DNA of 34,217 nucleotides from Enterovibrio norvegicus FF-33 (GCF_000286835.2 NZ_AJYD02000038.1:889992-924208), one strand, 5' to 3'; positions 15,194 to 24,041 are shown, counted from the stretch's first letter. The notes: generated by a model not told the origin, from the letters alone. Numbers and translations: made by a program.

Positions 15194-15952
15194 ATGTCTT
15201 CAATGAAAAATCTTTTGCTTGCCACCCTTGCTTTGGCAACCAGCGTTACCGCTACTGCTTCACTGGCTCAAGACGATGTGAAAGTGGGTATGTCTGGCCG
15301 TTATTTCCCATTCACTTTTGTGAAAATGGATGAACTGCAGGGCTTTGAAATTGATGTTTGGAACGAGATTGGTAAGCGTGCTGACTATAACGTTGAATTC
15401 GTGACATCGAGTTTTTCTGGTTTGTTTGGCATGTTAGAAGCGGGCCATATCGACACCATCAGTAACCAAATTACCATCACCGAAGCGCGCACTGCTAAGT
15501 ACGCATTCTCCGTCCCTTACGTTTTGGATGGTGCGCAAGTTGTGATTCGTAAAGGCCGTGATGACATCGCAGGTATTGATGACCTGAAAGGCAAGAAAGT
15601 CGCGGTGAACCTTGGCAGTAACTTTGAGCAACTACTGCGTAACTACGACAAGAAAAACGAAATCAACATCATCACGTATGATTCTGGATTTGAGCAAGAT
15701 GTGGCGCTAGGCCGTACTGATGCTTTCATCATGGACCGCGTTTCTTCGGCACAGCTTATTCAAAAGTCTGGCTTGCCATTGCAACTGGCGGGCGAACCGT
15801 TCGAGACCATTCAGAACGCGATGCCATTTTTGAACACGCCTGAAAAATTAGCGATTAAAACCAAAGTTGACCAAGCACTGACCGAGATGAAAGCCGACGG
15901 CACCCTAAGCGAAATCTCTCAGAAATGGTTCGACTCTGACATTACCCAATAA
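15194..15952 (+). CDS. tcyJ: Amino-acid ABC transporter binding protein, cystine type
   Basis: Periplasmic family-3 solute-binding protein, 252 aa. The signal peptide ends near ATASLA-QDD. VGMSGRYFPFTFVKMDELQG followed by FEIDVWNEIGKRA is the typical N-terminus. ITITEARTAKYAFSVPYV carries the arginine that binds the amino-acid carboxylate, and KKVAVNLGSNFEQLL is the second-lobe hinge region. The layout resembles TcyJ/FliY. It is the first gene of a tight three-gene operon; its stop overlaps the permease start by one base. Cystine is suggested by similarity and by the neighbouring thiol-dioxygenase-like gene, but another polar amino acid is possible. Confidence 0.83.
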   Translation: MSSMKNLLLATLALATSVTATASLAQDDVKVGMSGRYFPFTFVKMDELQGFEIDVWNEIGKRADYNVEFVTSSFSGLFGMLEAGHIDTISNQITITEARTAKYAFSVPYVLDGAQVVIRKGRDDIAGIDDLKGKKVAVNLGSNFEQLLRNYDKKNEINIITYDSGFEQDVALGRTDAFIMDRVSSAQLIQKSGLPLQLAGEPFETIQNAMPFLNTPEKLAIKTKVDQALTEMKADGTLSEISQKWFDSDITQ

Positions 15953-16626
15953 TGAACGGCTTCGATTTTGACTACATGCTAGCGCTGCTCCCGATACTGG
16001 TAAAGTATCTGGGAGTCACCCTAGAAATGTCGCTGATAGGCTTTGCGATTGCTCTGGTGTTATCGGTGTTTCTCGCACTGGTAAGGGTGTTCAGAGTCAA
16101 CGTATTGAATGCGATTGTGGTGGTGTATATCTCTTTCTTTAGAGGGACACCGTTACTGGTTCAATTGTTTTTACTGTATTACGGTCTGCCACAAGTGTTC
16201 CCGATTTTCGTCGGTATGGATGCATTTACTGCGGCGGTCATTGGTATCTCGCTTCATTTCTCTGCGTACATGGCCGAGAGCATTCGCGCCGCCATAATGG
16301 GGATTGATAAGAACCAGCTGGAAGCGAGCCTCAGTGTTGGTATGACTGAACTTCAAGCCATGAGACGCATTATCTTGCCTCAGGCTGCACGTGTCGCGAC
16401 GCCATCGCTAATGAACTATTTCATCGATATGATCAAAAGTACCTCGCTGGCCTTTACGCTGGGTGTGGCAGAAATCATGGCGAAAGCGCAGATGGAAGCA
16501 TCATCGAGCTTTAAGTTCTTTGAAGCATTTTTGGCCGTCGCACTGATTTACTGGCTGGTGGTGATTTTCTTCACCCAGGTTCAGTCAATGTTGGAAGTCA
16601 GGTTGAATAAGGCGTATGCGCGATGA
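15952..16626 (+). CDS. tcyL: Amino-acid ABC transporter permease, cystine type
   Basis: Inner-membrane permease of 224 aa of the His/Glu/Gln/Arg/opine family with about five membrane helices. [20 protein letters not shown] is the family signature, and the EAA loop is [20 protein letters not shown] followed by QAARVATPS, which contacts the ATPase. A [17 protein letters not shown] block follows (seen as [19 protein letters not shown]). Its ATG overlaps the preceding stop by one base, and its stop overlaps the next ATG (ATGA), so the three genes are translationally coupled. A single permease gene implies a homodimer. Confidence 0.88.
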   Translation: MNGFDFDYMLALLPILVKYLGVTLEMSLIGFAIALVLSVFLALVRVFRVNVLNAIVVVYISFFRGTPLLVQLFLLYYGLPQVFPIFVGMDAFTAAVIGISLHFSAYMAESIRAAIMGIDKNQLEASLSVGMTELQAMRRIILPQAARVATPSLMNYFIDMIKSTSLAFTLGVAEIMAKAQMEASSSFKFFEAFLAVALIYWLVVIFFTQVQSMLEVRLNKAYAR

Positions 16627-17360
16627 TTAGTGTCAAACGGTTAAGCAAACGCTTTGGTGACGTAGAAGTGCTAAAGCACATCGACCTTGACATTCATCAA
16701 GGTGAGATTGTGGCGATTATTGGGCCATCGGGCACCGGAAAATCCACGCTGTTGCGTTGCCTGAACTTTCTCGAAACGCCAACAACCGGAGACATTCAAA
16801 TTGGTGGGGTTAGCGTCACTGCAGAAAAAGCCACCAAGTCTGACATTCATCAGTTACGCAAACAGAGCAGTTTCGTGTTTCAAAGTTACGCGCTGTTTGC
16901 GAATAAAACGGCGCTGGCGAATGTGGCGGAATCTCTGATTACCGTTTGGAAAGAGCCTAAAGCACAAGCAGAAGAATCAGCCAGAAAACTACTTGAGAGC
17001 GTGGGCATGATGGACCACCTTCATAAGTATCCGGCGCAGCTCTCTGGCGGTCAGCAGCAGCGTGTCGGCATTGCGCGCGCGATGGCGTGCAAAGGCGAGG
17101 TGATTTTGTTTGATGAGCCGACATCCGCGCTTGACCCTGAATGGGTCGACGAAGTGTTGTCTGTCATGAAGCAACTGGCTCAGCAAAAACAGACCATGAT
17201 TGTTGTTACCCATGAGATGCAGTTTGCGCGTGATATTGCAGACACCGTGATTTTCATGGAAGGCGGCGTGATTGTGGAACAAGGGCCCCCTTCGCAAATC
17301 TTTGATAACCCGCAACATGATCGTACTCGTGCGTTTGTCGCAAGAGCCATGGGTTACTAA
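16623..17360 (+). CDS. tcyN: Amino-acid ABC transporter ATP-binding protein, cystine type
   Basis: Cytoplasmic ATPase of 245 aa with every key motif: Walker [10 protein letters not shown] (residues 34-42), Q-loop VFQSYALF, signature LSGGQQQR, Walker [13 protein letters not shown] and H-loop VVTHEM. It ends in the family form [15 protein letters not shown]. It belongs to the polar-amino-acid group (HisP/GlnQ/TcyN). It is the last gene of the operon and a hairpin follows 35 bases later. It powers import of the ligand caught by the binding protein. Confidence 0.9.
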   Translation: MISVKRLSKRFGDVEVLKHIDLDIHQGEIVAIIGPSGTGKSTLLRCLNFLETPTTGDIQIGGVSVTAEKATKSDIHQLRKQSSFVFQSYALFANKTALANVAESLITVWKEPKAQAEESARKLLESVGMMDHLHKYPAQLSGGQQQRVGIARAMACKGEVILFDEPTSALDPEWVDEVLSVMKQLAQQKQTMIVVTHEMQFARDIADTVIFMEGGVIVEQGPPSQIFDNPQHDRTRAFVARAMGY

Positions 17361-17394
17361 CAAGACATCAGCTCACCCCAATTTCACGTGTGTT

Positions 17395-17422
17395 AACAAA
17401 GCTAGCTAATGCTGGCTTTGTT
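17395..17422 (+). terminator. Hairpin after the ABC operon
   Basis: 12-pair stem AACAAAGCTAGC/GCTGGCTTTGTT with one T-G wobble and a four-base loop. No long T-run follows, so termination may be partial. Confidence 0.55.
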
Positions 17423-17649
17423 ACGTATTGAGGTTGCGTATTGAAGTGGAGATACGCAAGTGAAAGGGGTTGCACTTCATCAATGAGCGAGATGATTCGT
17501 GAAGATGAGATTTTCTATTGGATGGTCACAAACTCGTCACGAAAAAGTCAAAAAACATTCAAATTAAACGTGCTGGTAATATTTTTGTCACATTACATTC
17601 ATACGATGCCTGCGAACTGACAAATTACTTACATATCAGGAAACGAGTT

Positions 17650-18801
17650 ATGAGCATCCAATCTGACGCACTGCAAGGACCTCAGTCCAAAGCTCCAACC
17701 AAACGCGCTCTGCAGTGGGCTGCCCTTATCGCCATGCTGTATCTGCTGCTGGTATCGGTTTCAATGATTGGCAGTGGCTTCAAATGGGCTGCTGGTGATC
17801 ACGCGAAAGAATTGTTCGAATTTGCATCTAACCCTGTAGCGGGTTTGATGATAGGTATTATTGGTACAGCGCTTATTCAGTCATCCAGTACAGTGACGTC
17901 GATCATTGTTGGGTTGGTGGCGGGTGGCTTGCCAGTCGAGTTAGCTATCCCCATGGTTATGGGTGCCAACGTGGGCACAACAGTGACGAACACGCTGGTC
18001 AGCTTGGGTCATGCACGCTGTAAAGATGAGTTCCGTCGTGCCTTTACCTGCGCAACAGTACACGATTTCTTCAACCTTATTGCTGTTGCTATCTTCCTTC
18101 CTCTCGAAATGATGACTGGCTTCTTAGCGAAGATATCAGCTTGGCTCGTCTCTCCACTGATGCATGCTGACGACCTGAGCATGAAGAGCTTTAACTTCAT
18201 TAAGCCGATCACCAAGCCTGTTGTGAATGGCGCCAAATCGGTATTTGAAGCGCTGCCAGGAAGCTTTGGCGGTATTGCTTTGGTTATCTTCGGCATTCTT
18301 TTGGTTATCGCTGCGATTACAGTGATGGGCAAACTGATGAAAAGACTGATGGTAGGCAGGGCGCGTGAAGTCCTTAATAGCGCGATTGGACGCGGTCCTA
18401 TTCATGGCATCGCATCAGGCACGCTAGTGACGATTCTTGTTCAATCTTCATCAACCACTACGAGCTTGGTTGTGCCTTTGGTAGGCACCAACGTACTGAC
18501 TGTTCGTAAAGTGTATCCGTTCATGCTGGGCGCAAACATTGGTACTTGTATTACCGCATTGCTTGCAGCAACCGCTGTGACGGGCGACAACGCGGTGTTT
18601 GCCCTGCAAATTGCACTTGTCCACCTCACATTTAATGTATTGGGCATCGTGGTGATTTATGGGCTGCCATTCCTACGTGATCTGCCTGTTAAGTGTGCGG
18701 AGACCCTTGCTGACTATGCGGTGAAATCGAAACTGACTGTTGTTGGCTACCTTGCCACCGTGTTTGTACTGTTACCTGGCCTGGTGCTCTTGGTGTCGTA
18801 A
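17650..18801 (+). CDS. nptA: Na+/phosphate cotransporter family protein, NptA-like
   Basis: Inner-membrane sodium-phosphate symporter of 383 aa. The start at 17650 (MSIQSDALQGPQ) is chosen because CAGGAAACGAG lies just before it; a far-upstream in-frame start at 17518 would add 44 residues unlike the family. The two inverted Na/Pi repeats are seen: TALIQSSSTVTSIIVGLVAG near residue 80 and TILVQSSSTTTSLVVPLVGT near residue 265, each with the QSSS signature. These are followed by MGANVGTTVTNT and LGANIGTCITAL respectively. About nine hydrophobic segments are present. Length and motifs match Vibrio cholerae NptA. It is a single gene with its own terminator. Confidence 0.92.
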   Translation: MSIQSDALQGPQSKAPTKRALQWAALIAMLYLLLVSVSMIGSGFKWAAGDHAKELFEFASNPVAGLMIGIIGTALIQSSSTVTSIIVGLVAGGLPVELAIPMVMGANVGTTVTNTLVSLGHARCKDEFRRAFTCATVHDFFNLIAVAIFLPLEMMTGFLAKISAWLVSPLMHADDLSMKSFNFIKPITKPVVNGAKSVFEALPGSFGGIALVIFGILLVIAAITVMGKLMKRLMVGRAREVLNSAIGRGPIHGIASGTLVTILVQSSSTTTSLVVPLVGTNVLTVRKVYPFMLGANIGTCITALLAATAVTGDNAVFALQIALVHLTFNVLGIVVIYGLPFLRDLPVKCAETLADYAVKSKLTVVGYLATVFVLLPGLVLLVS

Positions 18802-18830
18802 GTAAAAAGTGATTGTTCGAATGAATGAAA

Positions 18831-18860
18831 AGCCCTGACTGATTTAGTCAGGGCTTTTTT
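18831..18860 (+). terminator. Terminator after nptA
   Basis: Perfect 10-bp stem AGCCCTGACT/AGTCAGGGCT with a five-base loop and six T residues. Confidence 0.92.
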
Positions 18861-18940
18861 GATCGGGTTGTGTATATCGATTCGTTCAGAGCGGTGTGCG
18901 TGATGGGGGCTCACCGACACTGATTAGCGTTGATTGAAGC

Positions 18941-19175
18941 TCAAAGCTTCAGTTGCCCAAACCGATCAAACGCGCTGTGGCTGGCAAATTTGAGGGTGGT
19001 GGCAACCGAAAGAGTGACGGTGAAAAAAATCGCTATCATGATCACCAGTTGGTATTGTTCACAGCAAGTAGCGGGCCTGTGCCGCCGAGGATTTGCCCTG
19101 TCATCATGCCTAGGAGACTGCGATACCTGAGGTGCAAATAGCTGCCAGTGGAGGACGAAGTGCTTCAATTGGCAT
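18941..19175 (-). pseudogene. Remnant of a fetB-like gene 3' end, two frameshifts
   Basis: The minus strand encodes pieces matching the C-terminus of FetB (22176-22970), spread over changing frames. EALRPPLAAICTSGI comes first, then SLLGMMTGQILGGTGPLLAV, then EQYQLVIMIAIFFTV and FGQLKL before a stop at 18941. The intact gene reads AALRPPIAAMSTLGI, SLPGMMTGQILGGTEPLLAV and KYQLVIMVAIF. One base is missing near 19120 and two are extra near 19060, so it cannot make protein. The DNA is clearly related but well diverged from fetB. It lies in the same orientation as fetB about 3 kb away, with an unknown secreted-protein gene between them. Confidence 0.8.
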
Positions 19176-19327
19176 TATCTACGCATGACCGTTTGGGTGA
19201 CATCAAGAAGATTGTGGCAGAGATCCGGAATTCAGTGGTGCCAATCAGTAAGCGCTTAACCACGCAAAAAGGAGAGTTACTGGACATCATTTACTATGAC
19301 GAGGGCTCAAATCGAACGGTGTGTTGA
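19160..19327 (+). CDS. Possible small protein, 55 aa, or gene fragment
   Basis: GTG at 19160 with GGAGGA seven bases before it opens a 55-codon frame. The translation includes LALSTHDRLGDIKKIVAEIR followed by NSVVPISKRLTTQKGELLDI and ends EGSNRTVC. Residue use is protein-like. It is convergent with, and slightly overlaps, the fetB remnant, and a terminator-like hairpin follows at 19436. It may be a small gene or the broken end of a larger one. No family recognised. Confidence 0.35.
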   Translation: MLQLALSTHDRLGDIKKIVAEIRNSVVPISKRLTTQKGELLDIIYYDEGSNRTVC

Positions 19328-19435
19328 AGCAAGGTGTCTCACAGTTTGTGTTGAGATAGTCAAAGAAAGCCAAACAGCCTAAAGATACTTTGAATCCGCG
19401 ATTTTTAGGTGTCTGGGAGGTAGCGCTAAACGAGC

Positions 19436-19464
19436 AAAGGTCTACCCATTGTGGGCAGACCTTT
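19436..19464. terminator. Bidirectional hairpin downstream of the 730-aa gene
   Basis: 13-position stem AAAGGTCTACCCA/TGGGCAGACCTTT with one mismatch and a three-base loop, followed on the plus strand by TTCTATTTTTG. It can serve the leftward gene ending at 19528 and any rightward transcript. Confidence 0.7.
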
Positions 19465-19527
19465 TCTATTTTTGACGCTCTATATTATGCTCGTGCTTTT
19501 TCTTCGTGAAGACATAAGCCTATTGCA

Positions 19528-21720
19528 TTAAAGCGCGGGAATATTGAATCTCGGCGCGTTACGATCGAGCGACTGCCCATCCGAAAACGATGAGATCCAG
19601 TTATCATTCTTCCAATATTCCCAGCTACCATTTTTATAAAGGAAACTAAACCCAGCGCCCCATTTCGCCCAATTCTTGCTCGTAAAGGCCATTGCGGTAG
19701 GGCGTCCCTGGGCGTCGAAAAATGCATACCCCCAGTATCCGTTCCAATCGGTTCCTCCGTTAGCGCCTATTGTCCATGCTTCACCTGATTTTATGGTGCG
19801 TCCGTTTATACCCATTGCCATCGAGCCATCGTTAAACTTGAGTACAGCGTTAACCCCATCACCGTAACTGTTAACTCCGCAGTTATGTTCGGTAATGTTC
19901 CCTCCATTCGATAGCCATTGGCCGTATTCAAGTACGCCATCTTTTGAGCAAAATACGGGGTTTTCCCAACTGCTGGCATTCCACCACGCCCGCCAGTCCG
20001 CGTAATTTCTTGTCAGCACTTTGGTGACGGTTTTAGCTTCTTTGGCAAGATGTGACAGTTGAAGCGTCTTTAATTGGCTCAACGTCTTGTTGGTGACACC
20101 CGTCGCTTTGGTATTATGTGGGCTGTTTTCCAATGCAAGATCTTGTTCCAGCCTCGTCACGTCAACTTTCTGAAAATTATTCAGATCCATAGGGGCTGCG
20201 GTGACGCTTTCCCACGCTGCAAGTGCCTCAGATTTAGATATTTGCAGTTCATGAAAAATCTTGCGCATTCTCGCCGTTCTCATGTCTATGGAGGTTGAGC
20301 GTTTTTTGCGAAGGTGAGTGGTGACGTCAGGTATATCCCCGTAATCCGTATCGGCTGGGAGTGCGTCTGGATGGTATTCAACGGAGTAAGCGAGGTTGAT
20401 GAGTCCAATGCCTGATTGGACAAAATTACGCCAAACCACATCTCTAAAACCTGCAACTCCCGCATTTATCCCGTATTGCATCGATTTAAATACGCCGTCA
20501 ACGGCTATCCATGTCCCCATGTATGCGGCAGCAGCACCATAAGCGCTACTTGCATACTCAGAGGTGGTTGAATTTTTAGTGACGGGTTGCCATTTTGCAT
20601 AGCCACCCCATGCTTGATTCCCCGCATACGCGGCAAGGCCACAGTTGATAGATGAGGTCAGAAGTTGCCATTTTTGTGAACCAAGGTATGGAACGAGAGA
20701 CTCATGATACGATGCGGGCAGGGCAGTGTAGGTACCGCCATTTTTATATCTGACAAATTCGCCAACCATACCATTTAAGCCACCCCAAATAGCGGTATCG
20801 ACGATTTTTAGTGGCCATGCTGCCGCTGTGGCATTGTCGCTATCTGCGACTTTTTGAATCATTGCATTTGTACCAATAGCACCCACAAACATCATGAGTC
20901 CAAGTTCTTCACGAAGCACACGCTCCGAAAACGCGCCTACTTGCAACGTATCGGCGATGATGCTGCCCACTCTCGGAATACTGCGTAACATATCATTGAT
21001 TCGCTGACCATCACTGGCATGGCTTCCCGGAAAACCGTGAACCCATTGTGCATTGCCTAAGACATAGTCAAACATTGCCCAAGAGAGAGGAACGGCGAGC
21101 CCTTTGGCGGCATTAAAGCTTTCTTGGCTAACCGCTGTACCACCGATATAGCTATTATAGATATCTTCAACTAAACCTATTAAACCGAAAGCCCCAAACG
21201 CGCTTAATGCAGTACCTGTACCTGAACGGCACAAACCTCGTACGAGATTATTTTTGAAAATATTCGGCATACTAGGGCGGTAAGCATCACTTGAAATAGG
21301 ATCATAAGAGTGTTGTGCAAGATAGTTTATGCCCATTTTTTCCGCATACAAGGCTGCTTCAATATCAACCTCTGATTCTGATAACTCCGGTTTGAGTGAA
21401 TGAAATCCTTCATGAATAATAACGGATTGAAGATTTTCTTTATCACCAACGCTGTTGCCGTTTATTATTACGTTTCCTTCGTGATAGATGGCTATGGCAT
21501 TTTCATACCCTTCTTGATTGATTTCTCCAAATGTAATTTCAGGCTGGGTGAGGCTAAATAATTTGTAGTCGGAATGTACCTCTTTTTTTTGTAAAGATTG
21601 AATTATCTCATCAATGTCATTGTCGTCATAATGCGCTTGATAGGCATAAAGCGCAGAGGAATGTCCGAGTATACTTAATCCAATGAAAAGGGAGAGTGTA
21701 GACAGCTTCCTGTGTGTCAT
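19528..21720 (-). CDS. Secreted protein of unknown function with HEGFH zincin-like motif
   Basis: Large exported protein of 730 aa. The start at 21720 is chosen because GAGGATATAATT precedes it and a Sec signal peptide follows (MTHRKLSTLSLFIGLSILGH, cleavage near ALYA). Residues 100-130 read VIIHEGFHSLKPELSESEVD then IEAALYAEKMG. HEGFH at 103-107 plus Glu121 in an E-A-A-x-Y-A setting fits a minimal HExxH...E metallopeptidase. The middle (about 170-460) has several Ala/Gly-rich hydrophobic stretches, and there is a basic LRKKRSTS site near 470. The last 150 residues are Trp/Gly-rich with two cysteines (WRAWWNASSWENPVFCSKDG to SFLYKNGSWEYWKNDNW), like a beta-rich binding module. It sits between a fetB remnant and fetB and has a very AT-rich leader. 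Peptidase activity is inferred. No named family recognised. Confidence 0.72.
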   Translation of the reverse strand: MTHRKLSTLSLFIGLSILGHSSALYAYQAHYDDNDIDEIIQSLQKKEVHSDYKLFSLTQPEITFGEINQEGYENAIAIYHEGNVIINGNSVGDKENLQSVIIHEGFHSLKPELSESEVDIEAALYAEKMGINYLAQHSYDPISSDAYRPSMPNIFKNNLVRGLCRSGTGTALSAFGAFGLIGLVEDIYNSYIGGTAVSQESFNAAKGLAVPLSWAMFDYVLGNAQWVHGFPGSHASDGQRINDMLRSIPRVGSIIADTLQVGAFSERVLREELGLMMFVGAIGTNAMIQKVADSDNATAAAWPLKIVDTAIWGGLNGMVGEFVRYKNGGTYTALPASYHESLVPYLGSQKWQLLTSSINCGLAAYAGNQAWGGYAKWQPVTKNSTTSEYASSAYGAAAAYMGTWIAVDGVFKSMQYGINAGVAGFRDVVWRNFVQSGIGLINLAYSVEYHPDALPADTDYGDIPDVTTHLRKKRSTSIDMRTARMRKIFHELQISKSEALAAWESVTAAPMDLNNFQKVDVTRLEQDLALENSPHNTKATGVTNKTLSQLKTLQLSHLAKEAKTVTKVLTRNYADWRAWWNASSWENPVFCSKDGVLEYGQWLSNGGNITEHNCGVNSYGDGVNAVLKFNDGSMAMGINGRTIKSGEAWTIGANGGTDWNGYWGYAFFDAQGRPTAMAFTSKNWAKWGAGFSFLYKNGSWEYWKNDNWISSFSDGQSLDRNAPRFNIPAL

Positions 21721-22175
21721 AATTATATCCTCATGATATTTTATATAGGCAATTACATTAGCAATCACTTAATTTTCACTTTTAAATAATTACTGGAAAT
21801 TAAGATAGGGCATGTGAGGTTAATTGCAAGCGAGGAAGTTTTGTGTGGTGTCATTGTTAGGTTTTATTTAGCGTTAACTTCATGAAAAAGTTATGCATAT
21901 ATATTTTTTTAAAAAAATTAAAGTGTGTAATAAATCGATAGCTTTTTGCTATCAATTGATAATATTAATTATATTTTTGTCTTATATGTTGTAAGTCGAT
22001 CGGCTCTTTATAATTAATGCTTATCTATTGATGGTTATTGATTTTGTAATAAAGATTAATATTGTTGAATATTTCAATGCCTATCCATGCGTCGATGGCT
22101 CTTTTCATCAACCTCCGCTCCCGAGCAGAGTGCGCCACTTTTATGGTTAGATGAGAGATTTCAAGGGACGCTAAA
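21721..22175. other. Very AT-rich leader between fetB and the 730-aa gene
   Basis: About 455 bases without a gene, visibly poorer in GC than anything else in the window. It includes runs such as ATTTTTTTAAAAAAATTAAA near 21902. The inverted repeat GATAGC-TTTTT-GCTATC (21937-21953) adjoins the palindrome ATCAATTGAT. It should contain the promoter of the secreted-protein gene. Such AT-rich DNA is typical of H-NS-silenced acquired genes; that reading is inferred. Confidence 0.6.
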
Positions 22176-22970
22176 TCAAGGTAAAGGTTTAGACCGTGAT
22201 TCTGAGGTTAGTTGTCCGTAGCGATTAAATAAGCGTCGGCTGACGAAATACAACGTGGTTGCTGCGGAAACAAACACTGAGATGAAAATCGCCACCATAA
22301 TCACGAGTTGATATTTCACGGCAAGCAGGGGTTCTGTTCCTCCGAGTATTTGACCTGTCATCATACCCGGAAGGCTAACGATTCCGAGTGTGCTCATGGC
22401 GGCTATAGGCGGTCGCAATGCAGCGGTGAGAGCTTCACGCAAAAATGGACGGCTCGGATTAGGTGCTCCCAACGCGACATAGAATTGATATTCGGCGTGT
22501 CGCTTTTTTAAGCTGGTAAGTAACCGTTCCAGAGCAAGCACATTGGCTGACAATGCGTTTCCCAGCAACATGCCAGCAACGGGAATGAGGTATTGGGCTT
22601 TCCACCAAGGCTCGGCTTGAATCACCCCAATCATTAATACCGGCAATACCAGCGACATGGCGAGAAGTTGCCCTGCCAATATTGGTGGTATGAGCTGTTT
22701 TAAGCTGGCGCTGGCTTGTTTGCAGATGGTGCCACTCGCCACCAATATCATGATGAGCAACCACAAGGTATTGAGCCAGATATTGGCGAAAGCGAACAAC
22801 GTTTGCAGGTACAAACCAACCACTGCCAATTGCAGCGTCATGCGCACCACGGCTGAAATTAGGTTTTTACTGAGTCCTAGTTGCCAGCGCTGAAAAAAAA
22901 ACAACGGAATAATAAAGAGCAGGTATAACCCCGCAAGCGCCCAACTGTTGATGTTCAACGCTTCATTCAT
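22176..22970 (-). CDS. fetB: FetB-like ABC exporter permease
   Basis: Membrane protein of 264 aa with six to seven helices. It matches the UPF0014/FetB family, whose E. coli member exports iron with FetA and helps resist oxidative stress. Landmarks are AVVRMTLQLAVVGLYLQTLF, MLLGNALSANVLALERLLTS, LGAPNPSRPFLREALTAALR and GIVSLPGMMTGQILGGTEPL. The start at 22970 has GGAG before it and overlaps the fetA end by 8 bases. It is the last gene of the thioesterase-fetA-fetB unit. A decayed relative of its 3' end lies about 3 kb downstream. The iron role comes from the family. Confidence 0.88.
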   Translation of the reverse strand: MNEALNINSWALAGLYLLFIIPLFFFQRWQLGLSKNLISAVVRMTLQLAVVGLYLQTLFAFANIWLNTLWLLIMILVASGTICKQASASLKQLIPPILAGQLLAMSLVLPVLMIGVIQAEPWWKAQYLIPVAGMLLGNALSANVLALERLLTSLKKRHAEYQFYVALGAPNPSRPFLREALTAALRPPIAAMSTLGIVSLPGMMTGQILGGTEPLLAVKYQLVIMVAIFISVFVSAATTLYFVSRRLFNRYGQLTSESRSKPLP

Positions 22971-23601
22971 GATGATCTCCCAACACGAAGGTGTGGCTTG
23001 CAGCGTTCATCCATTCAGGATCGTGTGAAATAGACACCGTAATAATGGGAAGTGTTTTTAGTAACGTCATCAAGCTGTCTCTGTTTTTGGCGTCCAGCGC
23101 TGATGTGGGTTCATCCATCAACCACACGGGTCGATCCAGTAACAATGCACGGGCAATGGCGAGCCGTTGTTTTTGGCCTCCCGAAAGGGTGTCTACGTCT
23201 TGGTTCATGTCGTGTTGAAGGTTCAGGCACGCGAGTGTGGTTTGGCACTCTTCATCACTTGGCAAAAGGTTGTCGGTTGCTTGTAACGACCAAGGTAATC
23301 GGAGAACGTCCGCGATGGTGTTCGCACCCATCACGGGTTCTTGCGGAAGGTAGCAAAATTGACGACGCCACCAAGGTAAGTTTTGAACCGATACAGTTTG
23401 TTTTTGGTAAGCAATATGACCGTGTTGCGCGGGTTGCAGTGCGCACATCACGCGCAATAAACTGGTTTTCCCTGATCCCGATGCACCTTTAATAACAAGG
23501 TGCTGACCCTGCAAAAGCGCATCGGTCAACGCCGATGTTTTATCGGCCTCATACCCTGAACGAAGCTGGTGGAATGTGAGCGTTGCTCTGGGAGATGTCA
23601 T
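22963..23601 (-). CDS. fetA: FetA-like ABC exporter ATP-binding protein
   Basis: ATPase of 212 aa, short as usual for FetA/YbbL. Walker A is GASGSGKTS (residues 39-47), the Q-loop is in FCYLPQEPVMGANTIADVLR, the signature is LSGGQKQRLAIARALLL, Walker B is [12 protein letters not shown] and the H-loop is SISHDPEW. It pairs with FetB, overlapping it by 8 bases, and its own start overlaps the thioesterase stop by 4 bases. By family it drives metal (iron) export from the cytoplasm. Confidence 0.88.
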   Translation of the reverse strand: MTSPRATLTFHQLRSGYEADKTSALTDALLQGQHLVIKGASGSGKTSLLRVMCALQPAQHGHIAYQKQTVSVQNLPWWRRQFCYLPQEPVMGANTIADVLRLPWSLQATDNLLPSDEECQTTLACLNLQHDMNQDVDTLSGGQKQRLAIARALLLDRPVWLMDEPTSALDAKNRDSLMTLLKTLPIITVSISHDPEWMNAASHTFVLGDHHE

Positions 23602-24041
23602 TCGGCGTTTTCTGGTAAAAGATACTTCTGTAATGCGTTAGCGGTCTTTTCTGGAATGGCACAGCTCTTCCCGTCACTGAAATCACAATACACCACTAAT
23701 GCTTCACCCACCGCGACACATCGCTGTTGGTTATGGCTGTGGATTTCATATTTCATGGTATAGCGCTTCTTTTGCACATCTTCGACCCATGAAACGGTCG
23801 TGATGGTATCGGGGTACACCAGTGGGGCGCGATAGTCACAGCGTGTTGACGCCACAACAGGGCCAATGTTGTGGCTTTTGACGTGATCAAATACGTTCAG
23901 TTCTTCGAGCATAACCACGCGAACATCTTCAAAATAGCGAAAATATACGGTGTTGTTGATGTGCTGGAGGGCATCCATATCATTCCAGACAATGGCTTGA
24001 GTCTGGGCGAGTGGGTAATCACTGAAGTGGGCTTGAGACAC
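23598..24041 (-). CDS. Hotdog-fold acyl-CoA thioesterase, YbgC type
   Basis: Cytoplasmic 4HBT-family thioesterase of 147 aa. The active-site region is WNDMDALQHINNTVYFRYFE, where the Asp (Asp21 or Asp23) precedes HxNN as in 4-hydroxybenzoyl-CoA-type enzymes. VASTRCDYRAPLVYPDTITT is the second conserved strand. It hydrolyses acyl-CoA thioesters; the chain length is not readable. Its stop overlaps the fetA start (ATGA), so it is the first gene of the fetAB operon, an unusual partner for an iron exporter. Confidence 0.83.
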   Translation of the reverse strand: MSQAHFSDYPLAQTQAIVWNDMDALQHINNTVYFRYFEDVRVVMLEELNVFDHVKSHNIGPVVASTRCDYRAPLVYPDTITTVSWVEDVQKKRYTMKYEIHSHNQQRCVAVGEALVVYCDFSDGKSCAIPEKTANALQKYLLPENAE

